Assembly: GCF_000496755.2 (NCBI RefSeq)
Contig: NZ_AYKS02000067.1
Location: 1 to 64,000, forward strand
From: Serratia sp. DD3
GTDB lineage: Bacteria; Pseudomonadota; Gammaproteobacteria; Enterobacterales; Enterobacteriaceae
Direction: 5' to 3'
Length of the DNA: 64,000 bases
Shown: positions 47,374-60,006 of the stretch, piece after piece
Position numbering within the stretch: position 1 is the first letter of the stretch
How the letters are laid out: each line of letters begins with the position of its first letter
Made by a program: the position numbers and the translations under genes
The notes under the pieces: model-generated
What the model saw: only the letters and a program-made list of their open reading frames with translations
The model's database searches: none
Told to the model about the DNA's origin: nothing

Positions 47374-47832
47374 CAAAACGTCCATCCAGGCACCGGGTAA
47401 TCGGCATTAATGACCAGAATTCTCGCATAAAGTAGTAATCATGTGATACCCCAGTTTCTTCAAGCGGTGAGACGATGGTAGTTACCTGAATAAATTGGGA
47501 TCAATAATGGGGGCATAGTATTTCTCCAGTCGGCGGTGTTAAATCAGAAAACGGTGTTTGGTCAACCCTATCGGTTACCATGCAGGCATCAAGAATGGAG
47601 CGAATTGATGCATTTACCAACGAAAGGATAAGCTTTGTAACAATTTCGGCTAGAATAGATCTCAGTAATTGCTGTCAGTAATGATGGTTTTTTTTAACAA
47701 TATGGGATTGTTGCCAAAAGAGACATCGTGCAACTTCAACAGCGTATAGTTGTCAGTATATTGGCGTCATATCGATGTATAAGTGCGGAGCACAGCCTAT
47801 AATCCGGCAATTCAGCCTTTGGGAGTGAGACA
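47374..47832. other. Divergent intergenic region greB-ompR
   Basis: About 460 bp without a gene I can support. A perfect -10 TATAAT at 47798-47803, about 30 bp before ompR, is the likely ompR promoter element; its -35 is poor. A stretch from 47436 (GATACCCCAGTTTCTTCAAG) vaguely recalls an ERIC end but lacks the rest. Confidence 0.5.
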
Positions 47833-49919
<2,087 letters not shown>

Positions 49920-49970
49920 ACACAGCGTTCTGCTGTATTTTCGGCAAAAACATCCTCAAGTTGATTAAAG

Positions 49971-49995
49971 TGGCAGGGCAACCATTGCCCTGCCA
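49971..49995. terminator. Bidirectional terminator between envZ and pckA
   Basis: TGGCAGGGCAA and TTGCCCTGCCA form a perfect 11-bp stem with a 3-nt loop, between the convergent stop codons. The plus strand has no T-run after it; the minus strand continues CTTTAATC. Confidence 0.7.
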
Positions 49996-50002
49996 GTGGG
50001 GA

Positions 50003-51622
50003 TTACAGTTTCGGACCGGCACTGACCAGCGCCGCCCCAGCAGGTGTATCGGTGTATTTATCGAAGTTGGTCATAAAGCGGTTGGCTAGATCGTGCGCTT
50101 TCTCTTCCCATTGCTCTATGCTGGCATAGGTCGCACGAGGGTCGAGAATAGCCGGATCAACACCCGGTAAGCTTATTGGCATCGCCAAATCGAAAATTGG
50201 CAGCGTGATGGTTTCAGCTTTATCGATCTCACCATTGAGGATGGCATCAATAATACCGCGGGTATCCTTGATAGAGATACGTTTACCGGAACCATTCCAG
50301 CCAGTATTGACCAGATAGGCCTGAGCACCCGCCGCTTGCATACGTTTAACTAACACTTCTGCGTATTGTGTTGGGTGCAAAGAGAGGAATGCCGCACCGA
50401 AACAAGCAGAGAAGGTCGGGGTAGGCTCGGTGACGCCACGTTCGGTACCTGCCAGTTTAGCGGTGAAACCGGACAGGAAGTGATACTGCGTCTGGTCAGC
50501 CGTGAGACGGGATACTGGAGGGAGTACACCGAAGGCATCCGCAGTCAGAAATATCACTTTTGTCGCATGACCCGCTTTTGACACCGGTTTGACAATGTTA
50601 TCGATGTGATAGATAGGGTAAGAAACACGGGTGTTTTCTGTTTTCGAACCATCGTTGAAATCCACGGTACCGTCAGCCAGCACGGTGACGTTTTCCAAGA
50701 GCGCATCGCGTTTGATGGCATGATAGATATCGGGTTCAGCTGCGGCGGACAGCTTGATGGTTTTGGCGTAACAGCCACCTTCGAAGTTGAACACACCATC
50801 ATCGTCCCAACCATGTTCATCGTCGCCGATTAATTGACGTTTCGGATCGGTGGACAAGGTGGTTTTGCCGGTACCAGACAGACCGAAGAAGATGGCGACA
50901 TCGCCTTTCTCACCCACGTTGGCGGAGCAGTGCATGGAGGCGATGCCTTTTAGTGGCAGCAGGTAGTTCATGATTGAGAACATCCCTTTCTTCATTTCAC
51001 CGCCGTACCAGGTACCCCCGATCAACTGCATACGCTCAGTCAGGTTGAATGCGACAAAGTTTTCCGAATTCATTCCCTGTTGCTGCCAGTTTGGATTGGT
51101 GCATTTGGCGCCATTCATCACCACAAAGTCAGGGACAAAATCTTGCAGTTCTTCTTCGCTTGGGCGGATAAACATGTTTTTCACGAAGTGTGCCTGCCAG
51201 GCGACTTCGGTGATAAAACGCACCTTCAGACGGGTGTCCTCGTTGGCACCACAAAAGGTATCCACCACAAATAGACGCTTGCCAGAGAGTTGCTCTGTGA
51301 CCAATTTTTTCAGATCTGCCCAGACTTCAGGGCTGAGGGGTTTATTATCGTTTTTGCCTTTACCTTGGTCGGCCCACCAGACGGTATCACGGGTGGTATC
51401 GTCACGGACGATGTATTTATCTTTGGGCGAACGACCGGTAAAGATGCCTGTATCAACGGCAACGGCACCCAGTGTGGTGACGACACCGCGCTCAAACCCC
51501 TCAAGTGATGGGTCAGTTTCTTCCTTAAACAGCAATTCATAACTCGGATTGTGAACGATTTCACCAGCATTATGGATCCCATAAGCGGCAAGATCATGGT
51601 GGGTTAATTCTTTAACTCGCAT
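50003..51622 (-). CDS. pckA: Phosphoenolpyruvate carboxykinase (ATP)
   Basis: This enzyme converts oxaloacetate and ATP to phosphoenolpyruvate and CO2, the entry to gluconeogenesis. It has 539 aa (540 in E. coli). Kinase P-loop [18 protein letters not shown] signature [24 protein letters not shown] with metal ligands, and [13 protein letters not shown] near the C-terminus. Own promoter in the 196 bp up to hslO. With a 2-oxoglutarate-yielding catabolic module in the window, it would carry the carbon from amino acids into sugar. Confidence 0.98.
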   Translation of the reverse strand: MRVKELTHHDLAAYGIHNAGEIVHNPSYELLFKEETDPSLEGFERGVVTTLGAVAVDTGIFTGRSPKDKYIVRDDTTRDTVWWADQGKGKNDNKPLSPEVWADLKKLVTEQLSGKRLFVVDTFCGANEDTRLKVRFITEVAWQAHFVKNMFIRPSEEELQDFVPDFVVMNGAKCTNPNWQQQGMNSENFVAFNLTERMQLIGGTWYGGEMKKGMFSIMNYLLPLKGIASMHCSANVGEKGDVAIFFGLSGTGKTTLSTDPKRQLIGDDEHGWDDDGVFNFEGGCYAKTIKLSAAAEPDIYHAIKRDALLENVTVLADGTVDFNDGSKTENTRVSYPIYHIDNIVKPVSKAGHATKVIFLTADAFGVLPPVSRLTADQTQYHFLSGFTAKLAGTERGVTEPTPTFSACFGAAFLSLHPTQYAEVLVKRMQAAGAQAYLVNTGWNGSGKRISIKDTRGIIDAILNGEIDKAETITLPIFDLAMPISLPGVDPAILDPRATYASIEQWEEKAHDLANRFMTNFDKYTDTPAGAALVSAGPKL

Positions 51623-51776
51623 GTCACTGCTCCTTGATCACAGAATTTCTGCGGCTAATTGTAAGCATTCAGACCAGAGTAACAGCGATAGGTATCAAAT
51701 ATTTAACATAATGAAAATTTATAGTTACATTATGAGATGTAGAGCACGGAAAAAAGCAATCATGTAAACGGTGGGA

Positions 51777-51805
51777 CCTGGCGGGCATCACGACCACCCG
51801 CCAGG
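51777..51805 (-). terminator. Hairpin after hslO
   Basis: CCTGGCGGG (51777-51785) and CCCGCCAGG (51797-51805) form a perfect 9-bp stem with an 11-nt loop, 13 bp beyond the hslO stop on the minus strand. Confidence 0.6.
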
Positions 51806-51818
51806 GAGTGAGACTATT

Positions 51819-52697
51819 TTAGTGTAACTGTGGCTGATTATCGGTACTACCCGCATGGCAACCGGCAATATCTAACGCATCAAACACGTAATGGCTGCCA
51901 CAGTAGTCGCAATGCATATCAATGTTACCATCCTGTTGTAACATAGTGGCGACTTCTTCCTCTGGCAGGGTCATCAACGCATCGATACAGCGTTGGCGTG
52001 AACAGGTACAACGGAAGATAACGTCCTGTGGTTCATACAATGTCACCTCTTCCTGATGGTATAGACGATACAGCACCTCGTTCGCCGGCAGAGTGAAGAG
52101 TTCTTCACTTTTAATGGTGGCGGTGAGCTGTACCAGATGATCAAATTCATCCAGGTTCCTTTCTTCCGCAGGTAAGACTTGTAATAGCATGCCGCTGGCG
52201 GCTGGTTTCCCCTCGGCTTCACCGGTGCGGATAAACAGGCGGGTTGGCAATTGCTCAGATTGGCGGAAATATCCTTCCAGGCACTCAGCCAGGGTTGCGC
52301 CTTCCAGGCCGACGATGCCCTGATAACGTTCCCCCTCCGAAGGGCTGATAGTGATCACCATAATGCCGTTACCCAGCATCTGCTGCAGGGAACTTTCCGC
52401 AGCAATATCCCCTTCAATACGGGCGACACCACGCATCTCCTGGCGGTTGTTGCCGTTGATCACTGCCAGCTTTAACGGGCCGTCACCTTGTAACTGGACC
52501 GTAATATCCCCTTCGAACTTCAGTGTGGCCGTGAGCAGGCTGGTAGCAACCAGTAATTCACCGAGCAGTGCTTGTACCGGTGCTGGGTAATCATGGTTGG
52601 CTAAAATGTGTTGATAGGTTTCGCTGACAGTAACCAGCTCACCGCGCACTGCGTAGTCTTCGAACAGATAACGGTGCAATTGGTCATGATTTGACAT
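51819..52697 (-). CDS. hslO: Redox-regulated holdase chaperone Hsp33
   Basis: This 292-aa chaperone (same length as E. coli) is activated by disulfide bonds under oxidative heat stress. The C-terminal zinc-binding redox switch has all four cysteines: [10 protein letters not shown] and [11 protein letters not shown]. The N-terminal substrate-binding domain begins [25 protein letters not shown]. Likely cotranscribed with hslR, 26 bp upstream. Confidence 0.97.
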   Translation of the reverse strand: MSNHDQLHRYLFEDYAVRGELVTVSETYQHILANHDYPAPVQALLGELLVATSLLTATLKFEGDITVQLQGDGPLKLAVINGNNRQEMRGVARIEGDIAAESSLQQMLGNGIMVITISPSEGERYQGIVGLEGATLAECLEGYFRQSEQLPTRLFIRTGEAEGKPAASGMLLQVLPAEERNLDEFDHLVQLTATIKSEELFTLPANEVLYRLYHQEEVTLYEPQDVIFRCTCSRQRCIDALMTLPEEEVATMLQQDGNIDMHCDYCGSHYVFDALDIAGCHAGSTDNQPQLH

Positions 52698-52723
52698 GGT
52701 ATTCTCTCATTATGGTGAAGATG

Positions 52724-53134
52724 TTATTCGTGTTCACCAAACTTAAATTTAATTAAATCACGTCGTTCCTTCTTGTCTGGACGACGGTCCGGGTGTGGCA
52801 TCGTTAGCGCATTCATCTTACGCGCCAATGCCACTTTTTCGCGGTTGGTGATGCTGGCCGGTGTTTCTTGATACATCAGTTGCGCCTCGCTAGCCATCCG
52901 CCGCTGGCTGCTGACTGCCAGGACAATCACGGTACGCTCTTCGTTACCTTGGCGTAGCTTGATTTCGGCATTAACTTCGACAACTTTGCTCGGCTTGCTA
53001 CGTTGCCCGTTATAGTGCACCTTTCCGCCATCGACCATTTCACGAGCCAGTGCCCGGGTTTTATAAAAACGGGCTGCCCATAGCCATTTATCGAGGCGAA
53101 CGGCATCATCATCCGATACAGTTTTGGCTTTCAT
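52724..53134 (-). CDS. hslR: Ribosome-associated heat shock protein Hsp15
   Basis: This 136-aa S4-domain RNA-binding protein (133 in E. coli) binds 50S subunits that carry stalled nascent chains and helps recycle them. The S4 fold runs from VRLDKWLWAARFYKTRALAREMVDGGKVHYNGQRSKPSKVV. Basic C-terminal tail. Start overlaps the yrfG stop (ATGA), so the two are coupled. Confidence 0.96.
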   Translation of the reverse strand: MKAKTVSDDDAVRLDKWLWAARFYKTRALAREMVDGGKVHYNGQRSKPSKVVEVNAEIKLRQGNEERTVIVLAVSSQRRMASEAQLMYQETPASITNREKVALARKMNALTMPHPDRRPDKKERRDLIKFKFGEHE

Positions 53135-53811
53135 GGTTCTCTCCGTTCCAACGCTGGGATCAACTGGCGGTAATCGCTCATCGACGGGTAACGCTGGAAA
53201 GTTTTACTCGCCATACTGGAATCCGGGTTTTGTACACCAAGACAGTAACGGATACCGAATGCTTGGGCGGCATCCAGAATGGTTTCACTATCATCCACAA
53301 ACAGTGTACGTTGCGGATCAAAGCCGATTTGCTGTTGCACAGCCTGCCACAAACGTTGATCTTCTTTTGGATAACCAAATGTATGGGTGGAAAGTAATAA
53401 ATCAAGGTGTTGGTCCAAACCGGTGTGTTCCACCTTCACTGACAGGCTGTGCGGATGGGCATTAGTCAGCAGGATAGTACGATGCCCCGCAGCACGTAAT
53501 GCACGTAAAAAGGGTTCGCTATCTTCACGTAAACGCGCACGATTCCCCACTGCACGGGTCATTTGGTAGATATCGAGATTGAGCCGTTCACTCCAGTAAT
53601 CAAAGCAGTACCATTGCATGGTGTGTTGTACGGCAAGATATTCTTTATGGATGATTTTACGTGCATCATCAAAGGATATGGCTCGTTGTGCACTTAACGC
53701 TTGCGGCACCAGAGTAAGCCAGAAATGGCTATCGAACTCCAAATCCAGCAAGGTGCCGTCCATATCCAGCACCACGGTCTCAATATCGCACCAGTCAAAT
53801 TCAGGCACCAT
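53131..53811 (-). CDS. yrfG: HAD-family nucleotidase YrfG
   Basis: This 226-aa HAD hydrolase (222 in E. coli) is active on GMP/IMP in vitro in E. coli. Motif I is VVLDMDGTLLDLEFD, motif II LLTNAHPHS and motifs III/IV YPKEDQ...LFVDDSETILDAA. The start at 53811 follows GGAGTTGTGAC; an extended upstream frame has Cys-rich junk and is rejected. First gene of yrfG-hslR-hslO. Confidence 0.93.
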   Translation of the reverse strand: MVPEFDWCDIETVVLDMDGTLLDLEFDSHFWLTLVPQALSAQRAISFDDARKIIHKEYLAVQHTMQWYCFDYWSERLNLDIYQMTRAVGNRARLREDSEPFLRALRAAGHRTILLTNAHPHSLSVKVEHTGLDQHLDLLLSTHTFGYPKEDQRLWQAVQQQIGFDPQRTLFVDDSETILDAAQAFGIRYCLGVQNPDSSMASKTFQRYPSMSDYRQLIPALERREP

Positions 53812-53913
53812 GTCACAACTCCATAGGTAGGTCACGCATAGGCAGGTCACGGATGGCCCAACGATAATGGGTATATGACAGTAGCGTAGCATAATCAGAT
53901 AGTAGAGCGGAGG

Positions 53914-56046
53914 CTACTTGTCCGGATCTATTGAGCTAGCAATGCATTTTGGCTTGAAGCAACTTTCATAATAACGTTGGATATCCGTCAAGCGGTGTTT
54001 ACTTTTACACCAGCGTTGTAACCATCGCCATGAGTTGTAGCCAAAAATCATCACCAGTGTCAGCAACAGCAAGCTGGTAGCCAGGTATCGCCACTGAGTG
54101 ACTTTATCGGGTTCACTGTGCAATTCAATATGACGGGTACCATTGGCATCAATAAAGATATTGGTGATCACTCCCTGAGCTTGGAACTGTGTATGCAATA
54201 AAAGATTGCTGAGGCGCTGTAATCCGTACCATTGGTCGAGTATAGGAGGGTCATTGAACGTTTGAGGTGGGGGCGGATGGTCAACCAACGACTTCCCCTC
54301 ATCGCTGGAAATTAAAAAGCCACCTGCGGGTATTTTGCTAAGCAATTGGGATGCCTGACGTGTTTCACGAGTAATCAAGGCCAAGGTAACCGCCTTGGTG
54401 AGGTTTTCCAGTGCATCGGCGCTGATGGGCCGCAACAGGACGTTAACCCCTTTCAGGTTACCTGACTTGGCATTTTTCACCAGACTGCCCCAGTTTTTTG
54501 TATTACCCAGATTAACCAAGGCCTTTTTTAACCGCGTACATACGGTTTCTGCTCCACACAAATCCTGCGTTTTTAAGATGATATCCGAAAAATCCGCCAG
54601 AAGAATCATACCGGACTTATCGATTGCATTGATCAGTCTTGGGTCAATATTTGGTTTGGTACCGTTTGAATGCAGTTGTTGATTGATGGCGCCCAGCAGT
54701 GCGATGGCTTTATTAGTTACCGCGGATTCAGGCTGTACTGGTGTGACGGTATTATTCCAATAGATCTCTGAACAGTCGAAAGGTGCAAAATCCGGGGTCT
54801 TAATGCTACGGGGATCAAGAGGCGCGTAGCACCTTCCATTACCCTTTACTTTCAATATATTACCAATTGATAGAGGTGTTTTTTCCAGTCGTTGGACATC
54901 AGTGACTTCGATGTTCTGTGAGCCTTGCAACCATGCTCTAGTTAACTTTGCTGGCAGACTGAGTGGAATGTAGGTCAGTAGTAATAACAGTATCACCAGC
55001 GAACTGGTGGCCAGCACGGCATTCTTGCCCCATTGTTGTAAAGGAAATTTTTTTACTTCGTCATGTAGAGAAAGATAGCGCCCCTGGCGGACGACCTGCC
55101 GGTTGAGCTTTATATCCACATGGGTGATTTTGCACAGGTCTTCCATCAGGTAAGGTTGCCAGTGCGGCGGGTAGATCAAATCGATCATCCCCAGGGAGAT
55201 ATTATTGGTTTGCTCCTGGTTGGATTCGCCGAACAATCCCCAGCACTTAAGTGTGCCGCGTAGGCAGTGTATCTCTTGTTGTTTGCTTGCATCGGGGCGT
55301 CGCAACAGATTCCATCCCCCCCAAGTGAGTATCAGTATGGCAATAAAAACCATCCAGGGGGTGGCGGCTATGGGGCTAATCAGACTGAAGAACAACAGGA
55401 GTAGAGCCGTGGAGATGATAACGGCTTCTTTTATGCCATTGGGATGGTTAATGGCGTGTTCTTCAGGGGTTTCCTGACGAATATTCACTAACTCAATATA
55501 TTCGTTCTCGTGCTGGTGAATGTGGGCATTTTGGGATGATGTGGCAGCCATCACCGTCACGGCAGAGGAATCATTAATATCACTAAGTAACGAATGACCG
55601 TTAAGTGAAATAACGAGAAGTAGTGTCTGTGTTTTGATTAATTCAACACGGTTGTCAGTACTAATGTAGGGGTCCCAAAACGCTGGTAAGTGGATCTCTT
55701 CGGCATTCAGGTAGTAGCGCCAATTATTGGGTTCATCGCTTGCCAGGCCATAGCGAGTGATGGCATGAGTGATAGCATAGACGGTGTTACTCTGTGCATT
55801 CAGGGCCAACTTGTTGGCCGATAGGGGCGCAGAATCAGACGATGGCGTGTTATCTAATGCATTGTATTTATTGAGATAATATTCAATGGCTCGCCGCTCT
55901 TCCGTGCTCAGTTTCCGGCGTTCGGGTTTCCTCGATAACTGTAAACCCGCCAGGGATGATCGATTACGGCGTTTCAAATAGCAATAAAAGGCAGTAGCAA
56001 TCAGGCAACCTGATACCAAGGCGAATATCAACACTATTGTGCCCAT
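53914..56046 (-). CDS. igaA: Inner-membrane Rcs attenuator IgaA
   Basis: This 710-aa inner-membrane protein (YrfF/MucM/UmoB; 711 in E. coli) holds the Rcs phosphorelay in check by contact with RcsD and is essential in Salmonella. Start MGTIVLIFALVSGCLIA by alignment; an ATG 8 codons upstream is less likely. Hydrophobic segments at about residues 3-22, two near 210-250, one near 345-365 and one near 645-665, with a large periplasmic part before the last. Conserved blocks SLGMIDLIYPPHWQPYL and VVRQGRYLSLHDEVKKFPLQ. Divergent from nudE across a 646-bp gap. Confidence 0.94.
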   Translation of the reverse strand: MGTIVLIFALVSGCLIATAFYCYLKRRNRSSLAGLQLSRKPERRKLSTEERRAIEYYLNKYNALDNTPSSDSAPLSANKLALNAQSNTVYAITHAITRYGLASDEPNNWRYYLNAEEIHLPAFWDPYISTDNRVELIKTQTLLLVISLNGHSLLSDINDSSAVTVMAATSSQNAHIHQHENEYIELVNIRQETPEEHAINHPNGIKEAVIISTALLLLFFSLISPIAATPWMVFIAILILTWGGWNLLRRPDASKQQEIHCLRGTLKCWGLFGESNQEQTNNISLGMIDLIYPPHWQPYLMEDLCKITHVDIKLNRQVVRQGRYLSLHDEVKKFPLQQWGKNAVLATSSLVILLLLLTYIPLSLPAKLTRAWLQGSQNIEVTDVQRLEKTPLSIGNILKVKGNGRCYAPLDPRSIKTPDFAPFDCSEIYWNNTVTPVQPESAVTNKAIALLGAINQQLHSNGTKPNIDPRLINAIDKSGMILLADFSDIILKTQDLCGAETVCTRLKKALVNLGNTKNWGSLVKNAKSGNLKGVNVLLRPISADALENLTKAVTLALITRETRQASQLLSKIPAGGFLISSDEGKSLVDHPPPPQTFNDPPILDQWYGLQRLSNLLLHTQFQAQGVITNIFIDANGTRHIELHSEPDKVTQWRYLATSLLLLTLVMIFGYNSWRWLQRWCKSKHRLTDIQRYYESCFKPKCIASSIDPDK

Positions 56047-56692
56047 GTTATAACCATCATCATTTTTCAAGCCGCAGTGTTATCGGTTGCACTCGTTTGT
56101 TACTGATTTGCGTGATCATAACAAACCTTATATAGGTGTTATATCGTCTTTATCCTAATTTTTTTATCGGTTTTAATGAATTTATATAGAAAGGATAGGC
56201 TATTGGCAACATTTGTTAAAAAAAATTGAGTTACTATTCAGGCTGGTTGCAGCAGGGGTTCGAATTAACGCACAATGTCCGCAGGGTGGTATTTGCCCCC
56301 AAGGTTAGGCAAGTTGCGGGGGGAGGGTCACTATTTGTTGAGTATTTTTGGTCCGGTGTGATAGACACACCATTATTATTCTGGATCCTGGTTTTTCGCT
56401 TGGCGGCTCTGATGATCGCTAAGGTTATGTCAGTTGCAGGTGTGTTGGTTGCGTATGCTTACCCGAACAAAATACCATCGGGATGGATATCGTGGACCAT
56501 CTATAGCCCAAGTTCAATGAAGTTGCAGTTAGGCGGCAAGTGAGCGGGACCCTAGGAGCATAGATAATTATGTGACTAGGGCGAACGAGCGTAGTCAACA
56601 ACCCTGCAGCGTCATTAGTGACGGGTATATCTGTAAATTGCATCAACCTAGGGATAGTCAGGGAGACGGTGGTTAACCTATTTGAGGTAATT
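56047..56692. other. igaA-nudE intergenic region with repeat sequence
   Basis: Long non-coding gap. The first about 170 bp are AT-rich and should hold the igaA promoter. A full ERIC element fills 56502-56629. Directly before it, 56436-56490 (GTTGCAGGTGTGTTGG then ATGCTTACCCGA) looks like a fragment of a related intergenic repeat. The open frame at 56226-56543 crosses both repeats and is not credible. Confidence 0.6.
56502..56629 (+). repeat. ERIC element, full length (128 bp)
   Basis: It begins TATAGCCCAAGTTCAATGAA and ends GTGACGGGTATA. Its centre carries the diagnostic ERIC palindrome, CCTAGGAGCATAG with TATGTGACTAGGGCG. Matches the known 127-bp enterobacterial repetitive intergenic consensus. 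It ends 63 bp before the nudE ATG. Confidence 0.88.
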
Positions 56693-57268
56693 ATGGATAA
56701 ACACCTGCAAAAACCTAAAATTCTGAAAGTAGAAACGGTCGCCCGTTCACGGTTATTTAATGTTGAATCGGTGGATCTGGAATTCAGTAACGGTGTCCGG
56801 CGGGTCTATGAGCGTATGCGGCCTTCGGAACGTGAAGCGGTGATGATAGTGCCGGTGATTGGGGATGACTTGTTATTGATCCGTGAGTACGCCGTGGGCA
56901 CTGAGTCCTATGAGTTGGGTTTTCCTAAAGGATTGATCGATCCTGGCGAAGGGGTGTTGGAAGCGGCTAATCGTGAGTTGATGGAAGAGGTTGGTTTTGG
57001 TGCTGGTCGTTTTGACTTCCTTGGCAAGCTGACCATGGCCCCATCCTATTTTTCCAGTCAGATGAATATTGTTTTGGCCCATGAGCTTTATCCGCAAAGC
57101 CTGGAAGGGGATGAGCCCGAGCCGTTACCTCAGGTACGTTGGCCTATCGCCAACATGATGGACTTATTGTCGGAAGTGGACTTTCGTGAAGCGCGTAATG
57201 TCAGTGCACTTTTCCTGGCGGAGTTGTTCCTGCGTGATGCCCGCCAAAGTGGTGGGCATCGGCGTTGA
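56693..57268 (+). CDS. nudE: ADP compounds hydrolase NudE (Nudix)
   Basis: This 191-aa Nudix hydrolase acts on ADP-ribose, NADH and related ADP compounds (186 aa in E. coli). The Nudix box GX5EX7REXXEEXG is complete at residues 80-101 (GLIDPGEGVLEAANRELMEEVG). The ATG at 56693 follows TTGAGG; the upstream extension would come out of the ERIC and is rejected. Confidence 0.96.
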   Translation: MDKHLQKPKILKVETVARSRLFNVESVDLEFSNGVRRVYERMRPSEREAVMIVPVIGDDLLLIREYAVGTESYELGFPKGLIDPGEGVLEAANRELMEEVGFGAGRFDFLGKLTMAPSYFSSQMNIVLAHELYPQSLEGDEPEPLPQVRWPIANMMDLLSEVDFREARNVSALFLAELFLRDARQSGGHRR

Positions 57269-57270
57269 TA

Positions 57271-57297
57271 AATGGCCAGATTGCTCTGGCCATTTTT
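57271..57297. terminator. Terminator between nudE and mrcA
   Basis: AATGGCCAGA and TCTGGCCATT around TTGC, followed by TTT on the plus strand, 3 bp after the nudE stop; a good intrinsic terminator for nudE, possibly also for convergent mrcA. Confidence 0.85.
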
Positions 57298-57326
57298 AGG
57301 TAGATGAATAATAAATAACGCTGTTT

Positions 57327-59885
57327 TTAGAACAGCTCCTGGCTTTCCCCCCCAGGCTCGGTGAGCGTCATTCCTGCATCAGGCACTGAGAATTCTGTTG
57401 GTTGAGTACCATCGATAAAGTATTCCGCGCGACTATTCGCTCCGCCATTGGACAGTTTTCCAGTGCTTCTATCAATGGATACACTGACAACCCCCGGCGG
57501 TGGCACGACCTTCTGTTCAGGAATATCCTCTAAGGCGACTTTCATAAAGTCATCCCAGGCAGGTTGTGCACTCTTCGCGCCCCCTTCACCACCTGCAATC
57601 TGATCGTCAATTGCGCCAGACGCCGTTGAGCGTCCTAAGTCACGGCGATGATCATCAAATCCGATCCAGACTGACGTCACCGTATTGGGGCCGTAGCCAG
57701 AGAACCAAGCGTCTTTTGAACTGTTAGTGGTACCGGTTTTACCACCAATATCATGGCGTTTGAGGTCGCGGCCTGCCCGCCAGCCAGTCCCCATCCAACC
57801 GGGTTCACCGAAGATATTGCTATTAAGTGCATCGCGGATCAGAAACGACAGCGGTGTGCTGATCACATGAGGTGCATATTGCTGATCATTATCCTGCTGT
57901 ATTTGTGCAGGGGTAACCTGTTCAAGCTGTGGCATGGGCACATTGGCATTACTGCCTTCTTGTGAAACCGCTACGCTCTCCACATTATCGTCAGAAAGTA
58001 TGGCTGGACGACGAGTGTCACCATAGATCACCGGCAGGTTGCAGCTTTGGCACACTATCTTCGGTTTGGCTTCAAACACCGCTTTGCCCGTATCGTCCTC
58101 AATCTTGGTGATAAAGTAGGGGTCAACCAGATAACCACCGTTTGACAATACGGCATATCCACGAGCCACCTGGATGGGGGTAAATGAAGCGGAACCCAGC
58201 GCTAACGATTCTGAATGAACGATATTCTCAGCCGGGAAACCGAAACGTTGTAGATATTCAGCTGCGTAATCCACCCCCATGGCGCGCATGGCGCGGACCA
58301 TAACCACGTTCTTAGACTGACCTAGACCTTGGCGTAGACGAATGGGGCCATCATAGGTAGGTGGTGAGTTTTTAGGACGCCAGTCAGTACCTGCACCTGC
58401 ATCCCAGCGTGTAATCGGCACATCGTTAAGGATGGTGGCCAGTGTCAGCCCTTTGTCCATCGCGGCGGTATACAGGAATGGCTTAATGTTGGAACCCACC
58501 TGACGCATCGCCTGGGTGGCTCGGTTGAACTTGCTTTGGTTGAAATCGAAACCACCCACCAATGCTTTGACTGCACCATTGTCAGGATCGATAGAAACCA
58601 GGGCTGAATTGACGTCCGGTACCTGTGCCAGCCACCAGCTATCATTGACCTTACGTACCCAGACTTGTTGGCCAGCCTGAACCACGTCGGTGACGCGTTT
58701 CGGTATCGGGCCTTGCTGCGTATCGCTTTTAAATGGGCGAGCCCAGCGCATGCCGGACAGCGGTAACTCGATACTGCTGCTGTCAGCCAAGATAGCGGTA
58801 GCTTGCTCAGCATTTGCCAAGGTAATGACGGCGGGTACCAGCGAGCCGTAAGTCGGCAGGTTTTTAAGCGACTCGACAATCTGTTTCTGGTCCCAAGCAG
58901 TTTCACCCACCTTCCATAACACGTTTGATGGGCCACGATAACCATGGCGCATATCATAATTCAATACGTTGTTGCGTAAAGCGTCCTGGGCTGCCAACTG
59001 TAATTTTTTAGTAACGGTGGTGTAGACCTTGTAGCCATCGGTATAGGCGTTTTCACCGTAACGATTGAGCATCTCCTGGCGCACCATTTCGGCAAGATAA
59101 GGTGCCGAGAAATTGATCTCGGGTGCATGGTAATTGGCAACTAACTCTTCGCTACGCGCCTGATCGTACTGTGCTTGAGTGATGTAGCCCTCGTCCAGCA
59201 TACGTGATAGCACCACGTTACGGCGTGCAACGGCACGATCATGAGAGTAGAGCGGGTTAAACGTTGAAGGGGCTTTCGGCAACCCGGCGATAGTGGCCAT
59301 CTCACTGAGCGTAAGCTCATTGACATCTTTACCAAAATAGACATAAGCGGCAGCACCTATCCCATAAGCACGGTAACCGAGATAGATTTTATTCAGATAC
59401 AGCTCAAGGATTTCATCCTTGTTCATCATCTGTTCAATACGAATCGCCAGGAAGACTTCCTTGATTTTTCGCATCAACGTGCGTTCTGGGCTCAAGAAGA
59501 AGTTTCTTGCCAGCTGTTGAGTGATGGTACTGGCGCCCTGTGAGGCGTGACCAGAAGCCACCGCCACCGAGGCAGCACGAAAAATGCCTATTGGATCTAC
59601 ACCATGGTGGTCATAGAAACGGCTGTCCTCAGTGGCGATAAAAGCGTGCACCATCAGCGGTGGGATTTGTTCCAGCGTGAGAGGAATACGGCGTTTTTCA
59701 CCGAACTGAGCGATCAATTCGCCATCGGCACTGTAAACCTGCATTGGCGTTTGCAGCCGTATATCTTTCAGCGTCGCGACATCTGGTAGTTGTGGCTCGA
59801 CATATTTGTACAAGCCAAAAATCGAGGCTGCTCCCAATAAGATGCAACATACAGCAAGGATTAGAAAATACTTTACGAACTTCAC
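57327..59885 (-). CDS. mrcA: Penicillin-binding protein 1A
   Basis: This bifunctional peptidoglycan synthase of the inner membrane has 852 aa (850 in E. coli). N-terminal signal anchor (FLILAVCCILLGAASIFGLYKYV). Glycosyltransferase family 51 motifs: FIATEDSRFYDHHGVDPIGIFRA (catalytic Glu), GASTITQQLARNFFL, RKIKEVFLAIRIE. Transpeptidase motifs: SxxK in QVGSNIKPFLY, SxN in GQSKNVVMVRAM and KTGT in GGKTGTTNSSKDAWF. Divergent from hofM, as in E. coli. Confidence 0.98.
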   Translation of the reverse strand: MKFVKYFLILAVCCILLGAASIFGLYKYVEPQLPDVATLKDIRLQTPMQVYSADGELIAQFGEKRRIPLTLEQIPPLMVHAFIATEDSRFYDHHGVDPIGIFRAASVAVASGHASQGASTITQQLARNFFLSPERTLMRKIKEVFLAIRIEQMMNKDEILELYLNKIYLGYRAYGIGAAAYVYFGKDVNELTLSEMATIAGLPKAPSTFNPLYSHDRAVARRNVVLSRMLDEGYITQAQYDQARSEELVANYHAPEINFSAPYLAEMVRQEMLNRYGENAYTDGYKVYTTVTKKLQLAAQDALRNNVLNYDMRHGYRGPSNVLWKVGETAWDQKQIVESLKNLPTYGSLVPAVITLANAEQATAILADSSSIELPLSGMRWARPFKSDTQQGPIPKRVTDVVQAGQQVWVRKVNDSWWLAQVPDVNSALVSIDPDNGAVKALVGGFDFNQSKFNRATQAMRQVGSNIKPFLYTAAMDKGLTLATILNDVPITRWDAGAGTDWRPKNSPPTYDGPIRLRQGLGQSKNVVMVRAMRAMGVDYAAEYLQRFGFPAENIVHSESLALGSASFTPIQVARGYAVLSNGGYLVDPYFITKIEDDTGKAVFEAKPKIVCQSCNLPVIYGDTRRPAILSDDNVESVAVSQEGSNANVPMPQLEQVTPAQIQQDNDQQYAPHVISTPLSFLIRDALNSNIFGEPGWMGTGWRAGRDLKRHDIGGKTGTTNSSKDAWFSGYGPNTVTSVWIGFDDHRRDLGRSTASGAIDDQIAGGEGGAKSAQPAWDDFMKVALEDIPEQKVVPPPGVVSVSIDRSTGKLSNGGANSRAEYFIDGTQPTEFSVPDAGMTLTEPGGESQELF

Positions 59886-60006
59886 CTGAGATTTCCCATT
59901 TCATGTCAGTTGGGCAGTTTATAAACAGTCGGGCAGTAGTATAAAGGCAAGCCTGCAACATGGATATGTTCTTTTGTTATCTAACGATACGGAGGTGGCT
60001 GAAAAT

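Noticed and set aside
47436..47540. Possible degenerate ERIC upstream of ompR
   Set aside because: Only the first about 20 bases resemble an ERIC end; no partner end or central palindrome.
56226..56543. 105-codon open frame between igaA and nudE
   Set aside because: It runs through an ERIC element and repeat fragments, with no credible ribosome site or family.
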